From assembly GCF_032930845.1 (NCBI RefSeq), contig NZ_CP136758.1:2495001-2559000 (forward strand): a stretch of DNA of 64,000 bases. Reading direction: 5' to 3'. This DNA is from Parvularcula sp. LCG005. GTDB taxonomy: Bacteria; Pseudomonadota; Alphaproteobacteria; Caulobacterales; Parvularculaceae. Positions 7,422 through 16,119 of this stretch are shown piece by piece (position 1 is the first letter of the stretch; each line of letters begins with the position of its first letter). Below the pieces are notes generated by a model, which saw only the letters and a list, made by a program, of their open reading frames with translations, was not told the DNA's origin and did no database searches. The position numbers and the translations under genes were made by a program.

Positions 7422-8348
7422 TTAGCTGAGCATGCCCTGGTTACCCAGGATGTAGATCATGGCGAACAGGAACAGCCAGACCACGTCAACGAAGTGCCAG
7501 TACCAGGCCGCCGCTTCGAAACCGAAGTGACGATCAGCAGTGAACTGACCGGCGAGGCCGCGGAAAAGACAGACGATCAGGAAAAGCGTCCCGACAATCA
7601 CGTGGAAGCCGTGGAAACCGGTCGCCATGAAGAAGGACGAACCGTAGATGTTGCCGCCCGAGAAGCTGAACAGACCGCCAGCGATGGCTTCGTAATATTC
7701 AACGGCTTGGAAGATCGAAAAGACAACGCCCAGCGCGATGGTCGAGACGAGGCCCCAGACAAAACCCTTCTTGTCGCCGACAGTGATGGCATGGTGCGCC
7801 CAGGTCACGGTCGTGCCCGACAGAAGGAGGATCAGTGTATTGACGAGCGGCAGGGCCCATGGGCTCAGCGGTTCAACGCCGACCGGTGGCCACTCCCCGC
7901 CCAGGGCGTGGAATTTTGCATCATTCTGCAGATAGGCGGGCAGGCCTTCCACATTCAGCATCTGCTGGCCATTGGCGAGGAAAATCGGGTCAGCCGCGTC
8001 CGGGTACAGAGAAGCGGCAAAGAACGCCCAGAACCAGGCAACGAAGAACATGACCTCGGACAGGATGAACAGCACCATCCCGTAGCGCAGGCCAATCCGG
8101 ACCACGGTGCTCGTATTCTCACCGCGAATTGATTCGGCTGCGACATCACGCCACCAGCCAGCCATCGTGAACAGCACACCGCCAAGACCGGCGATAAACA
8201 GCCACGGCCCTGACATACCAAACAATTTGGTTTCGGAATACCGCCAGACAATCAAGCCCAGCATCATGACCATAGCGGTCATCGAGCCGACCAGAGGCCA
8301 TGGGCTAGGGTTTACGAGGTGGTAGTCGTGTTTGACGTCGCCGGCCAT
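7422..8348 (-). CDS. coxC: Cytochrome c oxidase subunit III
   Basis: 308 residues with about seven membrane helices. HDYHLVNPSPWP at the start, WFWAFFAASLYP in the middle, TGFHGFHVIVGT and AAWYWHFVDVVWLFLF at the end are the subunit III signatures. It stabilises subunit I and the proton channels of aa3 oxidase. A GAGG ribosome-binding site precedes the ATG. The genes that usually come before it (coxB, coxA, ctaB, ctaG) are not here; the preceding gene is an unrelated small membrane protein. Confidence 0.95.
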   Translation of the reverse strand: MAGDVKHDYHLVNPSPWPLVGSMTAMVMMLGLIVWRYSETKLFGMSGPWLFIAGLGGVLFTMAGWWRDVAAESIRGENTSTVVRIGLRYGMVLFILSEVMFFVAWFWAFFAASLYPDAADPIFLANGQQMLNVEGLPAYLQNDAKFHALGGEWPPVGVEPLSPWALPLVNTLILLLSGTTVTWAHHAITVGDKKGFVWGLVSTIALGVVFSIFQAVEYYEAIAGGLFSFSGGNIYGSSFFMATGFHGFHVIVGTLFLIVCLFRGLAGQFTADRHFGFEAAAWYWHFVDVVWLFLFAMIYILGNQGMLS

Positions 8349-8487
8349 GTCGCCTCAAACTTTTGGATGCGATCCGGGTATAGGCCCGGAGAAGATGATA
8401 AATGGTTGAGGCGCGAGTTAGCGCTGCGTGCCGCCAAGATCAAATACCATTTGCGAGTTTTCTGACCAATCGGACAGACAAATGGCC

Positions 8488-8883
8488 TCAGGCAGCCAGA
8501 TCTTTGTCGTGCGTGTGTGGGCAGGTCTTTTCGATGGTCGTCTGCACGACGCGCGGGCAGCGGTGTTTGAATCGGACCATGGCGCGGTCAAAGGCAGGAA
8601 ACTTTCGGCGAAGGAAACGGACAAATGCCTGCACCGGCGGGAAATATGGGGCCAGCATGGCCAACCCGAAGGCGATCATGATCAGCCCCACGGGAATCGG
8701 CAGCGGAAACATCACCAGACCGGAAACCACAAGAAGGCTTCCGAAAATCTTATGCATGAGTGCCAAGAAACCCGCCGTCACATTGTACCTGCTTGTTATC
8801 CAAGGGTGGGATTTAATCACAAAACCCGTTGATAGCAATGTACATGACAGGGATGTCAGCAATCTTAAACGGACAAATGACAT
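8488..8883 (-). CDS. Small membrane protein, PGPGW-like
   Basis: 131 residues. The core (about residues 43-95) has two close hydrophobic segments joined by FPLPIPVGLIM and ends in a basic, aromatic helix (FVRFLRRKFPAF), an arrangement like the PGPGW putative membrane family though the exact motif is altered. The C-terminus has cysteines and histidines (HRCPRV, CPHTHDK). GAGG stands before the ATG at 8883; an internal ATG at 8757 would remove 42 residues. It may lie on its own transcript. Function is unknown. Confidence 0.6.
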   Translation of the reverse strand: MSFVRLRLLTSLSCTLLSTGFVIKSHPWITSRYNVTAGFLALMHKIFGSLLVVSGLVMFPLPIPVGLIMIAFGLAMLAPYFPPVQAFVRFLRRKFPAFDRAMVRFKHRCPRVVQTTIEKTCPHTHDKDLAA

Positions 8884-9010
8884 TTTGCCTCATGAAGTTA
8901 CCACGATTTATGATCGTCGCACCAAGGCGCGGGCACCGGCGGCAATTTGATGCGCTGACGGCGAAGCGCGGCCTCTTCTAGTCTGAGGCGTTTAGGGGCA
9001 TAGAGGCGCC

Positions 9011-10513
9011 ATGCCGTACAAATCCCTCCGCGACTTTATCGATAAACTGGAAGCCGAAGGCGAACTGGTCCGAATCACCGAACCCGTTTCGACTGTTCTC
9101 GAAATGACGGAGATCCAGCGCCGGATGCTCGCAAAGGGCGGCCCTGCCCTTCTGTTTGAGCGGCCGATTCGCGACGATGGCGTAGAGAGCCCGATCCCGG
9201 TCTTGGTTAATCTGTTCGGGACCGTGAAGCGCGTAGCCATGGCGGTCACCTTTGGCGGCAAGTCGAGAACGACCGGCGCCGAACTGCGCGAGGTGGGCGA
9301 GACGCTGGCCTTCCTGCGCCAGCCTGAACCACCCCAGGGCCTGAAGGACGCGATCGACCTTCTGCCCCTCGCCAAGCAGGTTCTTGCCATGCGGCCGGCG
9401 ACGGTGAAGCGCGCGCCGTGTCAGGAAGTGGTGCTGACGGGCGATGACATCGACCTGAACCAATTGCCCATCCAGACCTGCTGGCCGGGGGAGCCCGCAC
9501 CGCTCATCACCTGGCCGCTGATCGTCACCAAGGGGCCGTCCGATGCCCGTGAGGATGCGTTCAACCTCGGCATCTACCGCATGCAGCGACTGTCAAAGAA
9601 CAAGACGATCATGCGCTGGCTGGCCCATCGGGGCGGCGCGCAGCACCATCAGCGCTGGAAGAAACAGGGGAAGTCAGAGCCCCTGCCGGCCGCTGCTGTC
9701 CTCGGCGCAGATCCGGGGACCATTCTGGCCGCCGTGACCCCCGTCCCAGACACCCTGTCGGAATATCAGTTTGCCGGGCTGATGCGCGGCAAGAAGGCAG
9801 AACTCGTCGACTGCGTCACCCAGCCGCTGAAAGTGCCCGCGGAAGCCGAGATCGTCCTTGAGGGGCATGTGTCTCTCGACGAGTACGCCGATGAAGGCCC
9901 CTATGGCGATCACACCGGCTACTACAATTCCGTAGAGCGCTTCCCCGTCTTTACGGTGACCGCGATCACGATGCGCCAGAAGCCCATCTATTTGTCGACA
10001 TTCACAGGTCGGCCACCGGACGAACCCTCGGTGCTGGGCGAAGCGCTCAATGAGGTGTTCATCCCGCTGATCCAGCAGCAATTTCCGGAGATCGTCGATT
10101 TCTGGCTGCCGCCCGAGGGCTGCTCCTATCGCATCGCCGTCATCAGCATGAAGAAGGCCTATCCCGGCCACGCCAAGCGCGTGATGATGGGGGCCTGGTC
10201 CTATCTGCGACAGTTCATGTACACCAAATGGGTCATTGTGGTGGACGAGACCGTGAACGCGCGGGACTGGGATGATGTGTGGTGGGCGGTATCCACCAAG
10301 ATGGACCCGGCGCGCGACCTGACCATCATCGAGAACACGCCGATCGACTATCTGGACTTTGCCTCGCCCGTATCAGGGCTGGGGTCGAAAGTCGGTCTCG
10401 ATGCAACGGATAAATGGCCGGGTGAAACCCATCGGGAATGGGGCGAGGTTCTGGACATGGACGAGGATGTCGTTGCGAAGGTCGATGCCATGATGGAGCA
10501 GCTGGGCCTTTAA
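9011..10513 (+). CDS. ubiD: UbiD family decarboxylase (4-hydroxy-3-polyprenylbenzoate decarboxylase)
   Basis: A 500-residue protein of standard UbiD length. Typical segments include the N-terminal [41 protein letters not shown] and [22 protein letters not shown]. UbiD uses prenylated FMN to decarboxylate the aromatic ring in ubiquinone synthesis and needs the prenyltransferase UbiX for its cofactor; ubiX is not in the window. The gene stands alone and ends at a bidirectional terminator (10536-10566). Confidence 0.95.
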   Translation: MPYKSLRDFIDKLEAEGELVRITEPVSTVLEMTEIQRRMLAKGGPALLFERPIRDDGVESPIPVLVNLFGTVKRVAMAVTFGGKSRTTGAELREVGETLAFLRQPEPPQGLKDAIDLLPLAKQVLAMRPATVKRAPCQEVVLTGDDIDLNQLPIQTCWPGEPAPLITWPLIVTKGPSDAREDAFNLGIYRMQRLSKNKTIMRWLAHRGGAQHHQRWKKQGKSEPLPAAAVLGADPGTILAAVTPVPDTLSEYQFAGLMRGKKAELVDCVTQPLKVPAEAEIVLEGHVSLDEYADEGPYGDHTGYYNSVERFPVFTVTAITMRQKPIYLSTFTGRPPDEPSVLGEALNEVFIPLIQQQFPEIVDFWLPPEGCSYRIAVISMKKAYPGHAKRVMMGAWSYLRQFMYTKWVIVVDETVNARDWDDVWWAVSTKMDPARDLTIIENTPIDYLDFASPVSGLGSKVGLDATDKWPGETHREWGEVLDMDEDVVAKVDAMMEQLGL

Positions 10514-10535
10514 CCCCCGCGACTTGAGGCAAACA

Positions 10536-10566
10536 AAAAGGGCGAGCCGAAGCTCGCCCTTTTTTC
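10536..10566. terminator. Bidirectional intrinsic terminator
   Basis: AAAAAGGGCGAGC, a four-base CGAA loop, then GCTCGCCCTTTTTT. The A-run on one side and T-run on the other allow it to serve both ubiD and the convergent small secreted protein gene. Confidence 0.9.
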
Positions 10567-10582
10567 ATTCAGCTATCCGACT

Positions 10583-10918
10583 CTAGCGCTGTGCGTAAAC
10601 GCTGCCCTGTGTGTCTGACTCGAGCTTGTCAGAGACGGCGAAATACAGCTCGCGCGTGCAGGCCTTGCGGACATCGGTCCGACCCGCGCCCTTGGTCGCC
10701 TTGGCGCAATAGTCACCCGCCTCGTCCATCAGACGTTCGCGCGCATCGGCGTTGAACGTACCGTCCTTGGTGTCAGCATCGTCATAGGCAAACGCGAACT
10801 CATACGCGATCGCCTTATCGCTGCTGGCAGCGTCCTGAGCAAAGGCTGCGGGGGCAGCCACAATAATGGCCGTAATAGCCAAGCCCAGAACCAGAATTTT
10901 TTTCTCAAAAGTTTTCAT
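10583..10918 (-). CDS. Small secreted protein, possibly UrcA family
   Basis: 111 residues with a clear signal peptide (basic start, hydrophobic core, cleavage near AAFAQD). The mature part is acidic, begins with a beta-like AYEFAFAYDD and has two cysteines about 19 residues apart (DYCAKA and KACTREL) followed by a helix. This resembles the UrcA family of small alphaproteobacterial secreted proteins with a disulfide, but the match is by layout only. It is convergent with ubiD and shares its terminator. Confidence 0.65.
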   Translation of the reverse strand: MKTFEKKILVLGLAITAIIVAAPAAFAQDAASSDKAIAYEFAFAYDDADTKDGTFNADARERLMDEAGDYCAKATKGAGRTDVRKACTRELYFAVSDKLESDTQGSVYAQR

Positions 10919-11289
10919 AAAAAGTGCCTCTCGTTTCTTGTTTTTTTTGGACGACCGACGGCGTTATTATGAGCGCCCTCGTCTTTTCCGCTATTTGTGG
11001 CGGCTTATACGAACCGTCATTGAACTGTCACAAAAGTAACACCAAAATACGCAATGCGCAAGGTGTGCGCACACATTTTACAAAAACACCTTATCTATCT
11101 GATTTAACAGGGAAAAATGTCTGTTGAAAACGCTTCGTTAACTATTTTTTTACAGCCAAATGCGCGCATCGTGCGCTTTCCGGCGCCGGTCGAATGTCAC
11201 ATAACTGTTATAGAAGGCAAAGCGTTCCATCCCGTTGCCGTGGCGGCATGGATTGCGCATGGAGAGCGCGCACCGCACGGGACAGAGCC
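10919..11289. other. AT-rich gap with a 12-base palindrome
   Basis: A 371-base region between two divergent genes, clearly richer in A and T than its surroundings. It must hold the promoters of both. GTGTGCGCACAC at 11063-11074 is a perfect 12-base palindrome and a possible regulator site. A 67-codon open frame at 10924-11127 has no ribosome-binding site or recognisable content and was not called. Confidence 0.5.
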
Positions 11290-12036
11290 ATGAGTGACGA
11301 TCGACTTGAGCGTGAACGCGCATTTCACAATCAGCGGTTTGCCGAGAACGAGCGGCAGGCCCAGCTGAAATACTACGCCGCGGTTGAGGCAGCGATGACG
11401 CACTACAGGGATCGCATTGCCGCTTTGGCGCTGGACGCCGATCTTCTGGACTATGGATGCGCGGAAGGGGACAACGTACTGAGATATGCGTCAATCGCCC
11501 GGTCCATTCATGGGATCGACATATCTGACGTGGCTGTGGACCGCGGAACGGCACGCCTTGATGCGGCGGGAATTACTAACGGCAAGCTGCATGTCATGAA
11601 TGCTGAGGAAATGACGTTTCCCGATCATTCCTTCGATCTCGTTTTCGGCAGCGGTATCGTGCACCATCTCGATGTGCAGAAATCCCTCACCGAAATTGAG
11701 CGGGTGCTGAAGCCGGGCGGTCGGGTACTGTTTGTCGAACCGCTGGGCCACAACCCGGCGATCGATCTTTACCGCCGGATGACCCCCCAGGCGCGGACAG
11801 CGGATGAGCACCCGCTTCGGCGATCAGACTTTCAGCTGTTCGAAAAAATATTCAGCGCTGCCCGCTTTGACTTCCATGCCCTGACAACACTTGCAGTGGT
11901 GCCATTTCGCAGGACGCCGGCGAAGGCACCGATCCTGTCAGCGACACGCGCGATTGATCGCGCGCTGTTCCGGCTACCAGGCCTTAAATGGTGGGCCTGG
12001 TACGCCGTTATGGAAGGCCAAAAGGCCGAGGCCTAG
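11290..12036 (+). CDS. Class I SAM-dependent methyltransferase
   Basis: 248 residues from the ATG at 11290. The SAM-binding motif I is LLDYGCAEGDNVL (about residue 51). It is followed by the acidic GIDISD, the post-motif NAEEMTFPDHSFDLVFGSGIVHHL, and LKPGGRVLFVEPLG, giving a Methyltransf_11-type fold. The C-terminal 70 residues are family-specific and hydrophobic at the end. The substrate is unknown; no polyketide, ubiquinone or tRNA-specific motif is visible. Earlier in-frame ATGs would add a non-conserved extension and were not used. Confidence 0.85.
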   Translation: MSDDRLERERAFHNQRFAENERQAQLKYYAAVEAAMTHYRDRIAALALDADLLDYGCAEGDNVLRYASIARSIHGIDISDVAVDRGTARLDAAGITNGKLHVMNAEEMTFPDHSFDLVFGSGIVHHLDVQKSLTEIERVLKPGGRVLFVEPLGHNPAIDLYRRMTPQARTADEHPLRRSDFQLFEKIFSAARFDFHALTTLAVVPFRRTPAKAPILSATRAIDRALFRLPGLKWWAWYAVMEGQKAEA

Positions 12037-12347
12037 GTGCGCGACAGGCGTTTGGCATTGGCGCGCACGGTTTTGCGCATCGGCGCATAAGCGGCATCAA
12101 ATGCTTTTTCCATATCGGTCGACGACAGCCCGGTTGCCCAGATCCGGAACGCGGCAGACAGCCAGTATTGCTGAACCGCTATTGTACCCAGTGCGAGGGC
12201 TTCCATCTTTTCCGTCACCATACGGATCTGTTCGCGTTGGCTTCCCTTGCTGGGAGAAACCATCCCCATGGCGAGCATTGGAAGACGAATGGACAGAACC
12301 TGACCGGTGGCAATCGCATCGGTCAGCAGCTCGGCAGGTTTCGACAT
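12033..12347 (-). CDS. Small phasin-like protein
   Basis: 104 residues from the ATG at 12347, chosen because AAGGA lies eight bases upstream; an earlier ATG at 12410 gives an unlikely N-terminus. The sequence is largely helical, with EQIRMVTEKMEALALGTIAVQQYWL and a basic tail (KTVRANAKRLSRT), typical of phasin-like helical proteins that coat polyhydroxyalkanoate granules. There is no signal peptide. The stop overlaps the convergent methyltransferase stop by four bases. The phasin call is weak. Confidence 0.55.
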   Translation of the reverse strand: MSKPAELLTDAIATGQVLSIRLPMLAMGMVSPSKGSQREQIRMVTEKMEALALGTIAVQQYWLSAAFRIWATGLSSTDMEKAFDAAYAPMRKTVRANAKRLSRT

Positions 12348-12406
12348 TGGGAATTCCTTGAAATATGAATGCGTGCTGTAGCACACAAAAGTAAAAGCCA
12401 TGGGTA

Positions 12407-14917
12407 TCATGGATGGGTAGTATTGATAGGTGAGGCCATCATCTCTGAAATCAGGTCAGCCTCGAGATCCCGCAACATGGCATCACTGGCGCCGCCCGGT
12501 ACGGTTTCACGCCCGACTTCCATCAGGACAGGAACGGCCATGGGGGACACCCGTTCCAGCGCCCTGAAAACAATGTGGCCACTGGCCCGCTCCAGCAAGG
12601 CGGAAATGCGCGCTATGTCGAGAAAGCCCGCTGCCGCATCCGCCCATGCGGCCTTCAGAAGAATGTGGTCGGGCTCATGGGTTCGCAGGACATCGTAGAT
12701 CAGCGACGTGGAGAACGTGATTTGCCGCCCCATCTTTCGGTCAGCGCCCGGATAATTTCGCTCGATCAGACCGGCGATCAGCGCGCAGTTGCGAAAGGTA
12801 CTCTTCATCACCTGCGCATCCGCCAGCCAGGCTTCGAGATCGTCACCCAGCATGTCCTGGTGGAACAGGGCATCCATGTCGAGGCCGGAGGGATCCTGCC
12901 GCATCCAGATCGACAGCGCATATTCAGTGGGGCAGAAACCAATGGGCTCCACCCCTGCCCGTTCAAGCCGACGGGTCAGCAATGTGCCGAGGCTCTGATG
13001 CGCGATGCGCCCGTCGAACGGATAACAGACGAGGAAATATTTCCCGCCGCGTGCGAAACACTCGACCAGCAACTCGTCCGCCCGAGGGATCGTCGACTTG
13101 GCCTTCTGCCAGCCAAGCCACTCGCGCACCTGCGGCGGCAGGGCTGTCCATTGCCGTTCATCGCTGACCATCTCGCGAACCCGCCCCGCAAGAAAACTTG
13201 AGATGGGAAACTTTGCGCCCTGCCAGGTCGGGATTTTCGGCTCATCATCCGGCGCAGGTGTGACATAAACATCCGTATCGTGAACACCGATCAGTTTCAG
13301 GACCTGTCCGGCAAACAGAAATGTGTCACCGGGCGTTATCTGATTCAGAAACCATTCTTCCACGGTACCGAGCTTCTTGCCCGGGATCGGCTGACTTGCT
13401 TTTCCCGCCCCCGAACGCCGGAACCGGCCAAGCCGGACCGTGAAAGTTGGTAGCTCGACAATGGTACCGGCATTCATGCGATAGAGCTGGGCGATGCGTT
13501 GGTCGCGAATGCGGTAGCGCCCATCAGGCTGACGAACGATCCGCTTGTACCGGTCGTAGGCGCGCATGGCGTAGCCACCCGTAGCGACGTAATCGACCGC
13601 CTGGTCGAACTGCTCCCGCGACAGCGCGCGATAGGCGTAGGCGGAAATGATCTCCCGATAGAGATGATCCGGGTGGAACGGTTCTGCGCATGCCATACCC
13701 CAGATGTGTTGGCACAGCACATCAAGAGCGCCCGGGCGAGCCGGATCACCGTCCAGCAGGCCCAGATCCACCGCCTCCTTTGCTGCGACACATTCCAGCA
13801 CCTCAAACCTGTTGCCGGGGACGAGATAGGCCTTGCTCGGATCATCCATGCGGTGATTGGCGCGTCCGATACGCTGAACCAATCGGGCCGCGCCCTTTGG
13901 GGCGCCAAGACAGATTACGAGATCCACGTCGCCCCAGTCGATGCCCAGATCCAGCGTCGCTGTACAGACGATCGCGCGCAGGTCGCCCGCGCTCATCGCC
14001 GCCTCCACTCGTTCCCGCTGCTCCCGGTCAAGACTGCCATGATGCAGGGCGATGGGCAGATTGTCGTCGTTCATCCGCCACAGCTCCGCAAAGCAGACCT
14101 CGGCCTGGGACCGTGTATTGGTGAAGACCAGCGTCGTCGTCGCCGCGCGAATGGCCTCGTAAACCTGCCCGAAGGCATGGCGGCCGGAATGACCTGACCA
14201 GGGGATATGCTCAGCGGACGTCATCACCGAAACGTCTGGGCGCGCGCCCCCTGTCCCGCGGATGAGTGCAGCCCGCTCGCCTTCCCCATGTTGCGGGACG
14301 AGATAGTGACGCAGCGGTTCAGGGTCATCGACGGTCGCCGACAAACCGATTGTCCGCATTCCCGGCGCAAGCGTCCAGAGGCGGGCCAGATCAAGCGAAA
14401 GAAGATCCCCCCGCTTCTTGCCGGCCAGCGCATGCAGCTCATCCACAATGACAGACCGCAGACCGGAAAAGACGTCCTCCGCACTCGGATGAGCGAGCAG
14501 AAGCGCCAACTGCTCGGGCGTCGTCAGCAGAATGTCCGGCGGTCGATCCCGCTGACGCTGGCGCTTCGATGATGATGTATCGCCGGTACGGGATTCCACC
14601 GAGATCGGCAGGTCCATTTCTCGGATCGGGGTGTCGAGATTGCGGGCGATATCGACAGCCAGCGCCTTCAGCGGCGAAATATAAAGGGTGTGCAGTGTCC
14701 GGCGGTTCTTCGGTGCCTCGCTGAGCTCAATCAGGGACGGCAGAAAGCCGGCCAGGGTCTTCCCCCCGCCGGTTGGCGCGATCAGAAGGGCCGACTGGTC
14801 CTGCTGCGCTGCCTCCAGCACATCACGCTGGTGAGCACGCAGGACCCAGCCGCGCCCCGCAAACCAGTCCGCAAAACGCGCCGGGAAATTCAATTCAGGC
14901 GCCGGATGGCCCGCCAT
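12407..14917 (-). CDS. lhr: Lhr-type, ligase-associated DEXH box DNA helicase
   Basis: 836 residues. RecA domain 1 has Walker A APTGGGKT and the DEXH box VDELHAL; domain 2 ends in QRIGRANHR. A long winged-helix and Lhr core C-terminal half follows. FADWFAGRGWVLRAHQ at the N-terminus is typical of the ligase-associated Lhr subgroup, implicated in DNA repair together with an ATP-dependent ligase, an exonuclease and the phosphoesterase PdeM. The frame stays open 174 codons further upstream, but ATG 14917 has a GGAG site and starts the conserved region. Divergent from manC. Confidence 0.9.
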   Translation of the reverse strand: MAGHPAPELNFPARFADWFAGRGWVLRAHQRDVLEAAQQDQSALLIAPTGGGKTLAGFLPSLIELSEAPKNRRTLHTLYISPLKALAVDIARNLDTPIREMDLPISVESRTGDTSSSKRQRQRDRPPDILLTTPEQLALLLAHPSAEDVFSGLRSVIVDELHALAGKKRGDLLSLDLARLWTLAPGMRTIGLSATVDDPEPLRHYLVPQHGEGERAALIRGTGGARPDVSVMTSAEHIPWSGHSGRHAFGQVYEAIRAATTTLVFTNTRSQAEVCFAELWRMNDDNLPIALHHGSLDREQRERVEAAMSAGDLRAIVCTATLDLGIDWGDVDLVICLGAPKGAARLVQRIGRANHRMDDPSKAYLVPGNRFEVLECVAAKEAVDLGLLDGDPARPGALDVLCQHIWGMACAEPFHPDHLYREIISAYAYRALSREQFDQAVDYVATGGYAMRAYDRYKRIVRQPDGRYRIRDQRIAQLYRMNAGTIVELPTFTVRLGRFRRSGAGKASQPIPGKKLGTVEEWFLNQITPGDTFLFAGQVLKLIGVHDTDVYVTPAPDDEPKIPTWQGAKFPISSFLAGRVREMVSDERQWTALPPQVREWLGWQKAKSTIPRADELLVECFARGGKYFLVCYPFDGRIAHQSLGTLLTRRLERAGVEPIGFCPTEYALSIWMRQDPSGLDMDALFHQDMLGDDLEAWLADAQVMKSTFRNCALIAGLIERNYPGADRKMGRQITFSTSLIYDVLRTHEPDHILLKAAWADAAAGFLDIARISALLERASGHIVFRALERVSPMAVPVLMEVGRETVPGGASDAMLRDLEADLISEMMASPINTTHP

Positions 14918-15029
14918 TTTGCTGCTCCGCAAAAAAAAACCGTCACACCCTTTGCATATAGAGCGGGAGATCGCCAAAACGCGAGGTGGGGGCGTTATCT
15001 GTCGCCGGAGAGAGCATGGAGAAGTGTAT

Positions 15030-16109
15030 ATGGGTTCCGTTTTTCCTGTCGTGATGTCCGGTGGTAGCGGCACCCGCCTTTGGCCGCTCTCTCGCCAAGC
15101 CAATCCCAAGCAGTTCCGCGCCCTTGTGACGGACAAGACGATGCTGGAGGAGACAGTTGGCCGGCTCGTCGGTGAGAATGACCACCCTGTCGAGGCCCCT
15201 ATCGTTATCTGCGGCGCAGGCCATGGCGACCTGGTGGACTCGATCCTGAACGGTGCCGGGCACACGGCGCAGTCGGTCGTTTTGGAGCCGATTGGCCGGA
15301 ACACGGCCCCCGTCGCCATTGTTGCCGCGCTGGAAGTGCTGGCCAAGGACAAGGACGGTCTCGTCCTGCTTCTCCCCGCCGACCACCACGTTATTGATCC
15401 TGCCGCCTTTCGCCGCGCCGTGGGACAGGCCGTTCCCATCGCGGAACAGGGTTATCTGACGACGTTCGGGATCAAGCCGACGCACCCTGAAACCGGCTAC
15501 GGCTACATACGCGCTGGCGCTCCCCTTGGTGAGGGGGCCAGCAAGGTCGCCGCTTTTGTCGAGAAGCCCAATCGTGAGAAAGCGCAGACCTATCTCGACG
15601 ATGGGCACTATGCCTGGAATGCCGGCATCTTTCTCTATCGGGCCGACCGGCTGCTGGAAGAAGCGCAGGCGCACATCCCGGAGATTGCCACTGCGACCAC
15701 TGAAGCGTGGAAGGCTGCCCGCCGCGAAGGCAATATGGTCCATCTCGATACGGATAAATTTGCGGCCGTCCCGTCGGAATCCATCGACTATGGCATCATG
15801 GAGCGGACAAGCAGAGCTGCGATGATCGGCCCGGTCGACATGGGATGGAACGATGTGGGCAGCTGGCAGGCCGTCAGCGCCCTGTCCCCCCGCGATGGGG
15901 CCAATGTGGTGAAGGGCGACGTGGTGCTCGAAGGGGTCAAGAACAGCTTCGTGCTGGCCGACGGGGTGACCGTCGCTGCCATTGGCGTTGAGGACCTGAT
16001 CATCGTCGCCACCGGTGACGCCGTGCTCGTCACGCGGGCCGACCGGACACAGGACGTGAAGAAGATCGTCGATCAGCTGAAGGCCAAGGGCCGATCAGAA
16101 CTCCTTTGA
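15030..16109 (+). CDS. manC: Mannose-1-phosphate guanylyltransferase
   Basis: 359 residues. The nucleotidyltransferase signature VMSGGSGTRLWPLSRQANPKQF is at the N-terminus, PADHHV at the metal-binding centre, and MGWNDVGSWQA near residue 270. It makes GDP-mannose from mannose-1-phosphate and GTP. The length fits a single-domain enzyme without the fused isomerase domain seen in long ManC proteins, so mannose-6-phosphate must come from another protein, plausibly the AGE-family gene 10 bases downstream. GGAGAAG precedes the ATG. Confidence 0.93.
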   Translation: MGSVFPVVMSGGSGTRLWPLSRQANPKQFRALVTDKTMLEETVGRLVGENDHPVEAPIVICGAGHGDLVDSILNGAGHTAQSVVLEPIGRNTAPVAIVAALEVLAKDKDGLVLLLPADHHVIDPAAFRRAVGQAVPIAEQGYLTTFGIKPTHPETGYGYIRAGAPLGEGASKVAAFVEKPNREKAQTYLDDGHYAWNAGIFLYRADRLLEEAQAHIPEIATATTEAWKAARREGNMVHLDTDKFAAVPSESIDYGIMERTSRAAMIGPVDMGWNDVGSWQAVSALSPRDGANVVKGDVVLEGVKNSFVLADGVTVAAIGVEDLIIVATGDAVLVTRADRTQDVKKIVDQLKAKGRSELL

Positions 16110-16119
16110 GAGGGTATCC

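Noticed and set aside
8402-8950. 182-codon plus-strand frame across 8402-8950
   Set aside because: It is antisense to the membrane protein gene at 8488-8883, whose GAGG site and helices are more convincing.
10924-11127. 67-codon open frame in the gap upstream of the secreted protein gene
   Set aside because: No ribosome-binding site, no recognisable content, and it covers the likely promoter region.
14918-15439. 174-codon upstream extension of the Lhr helicase
   Set aside because: It runs antisense through manC, has a low-complexity Ser/Pro/Arg composition, and the conserved protein begins at 14917 with its own GGAG site.
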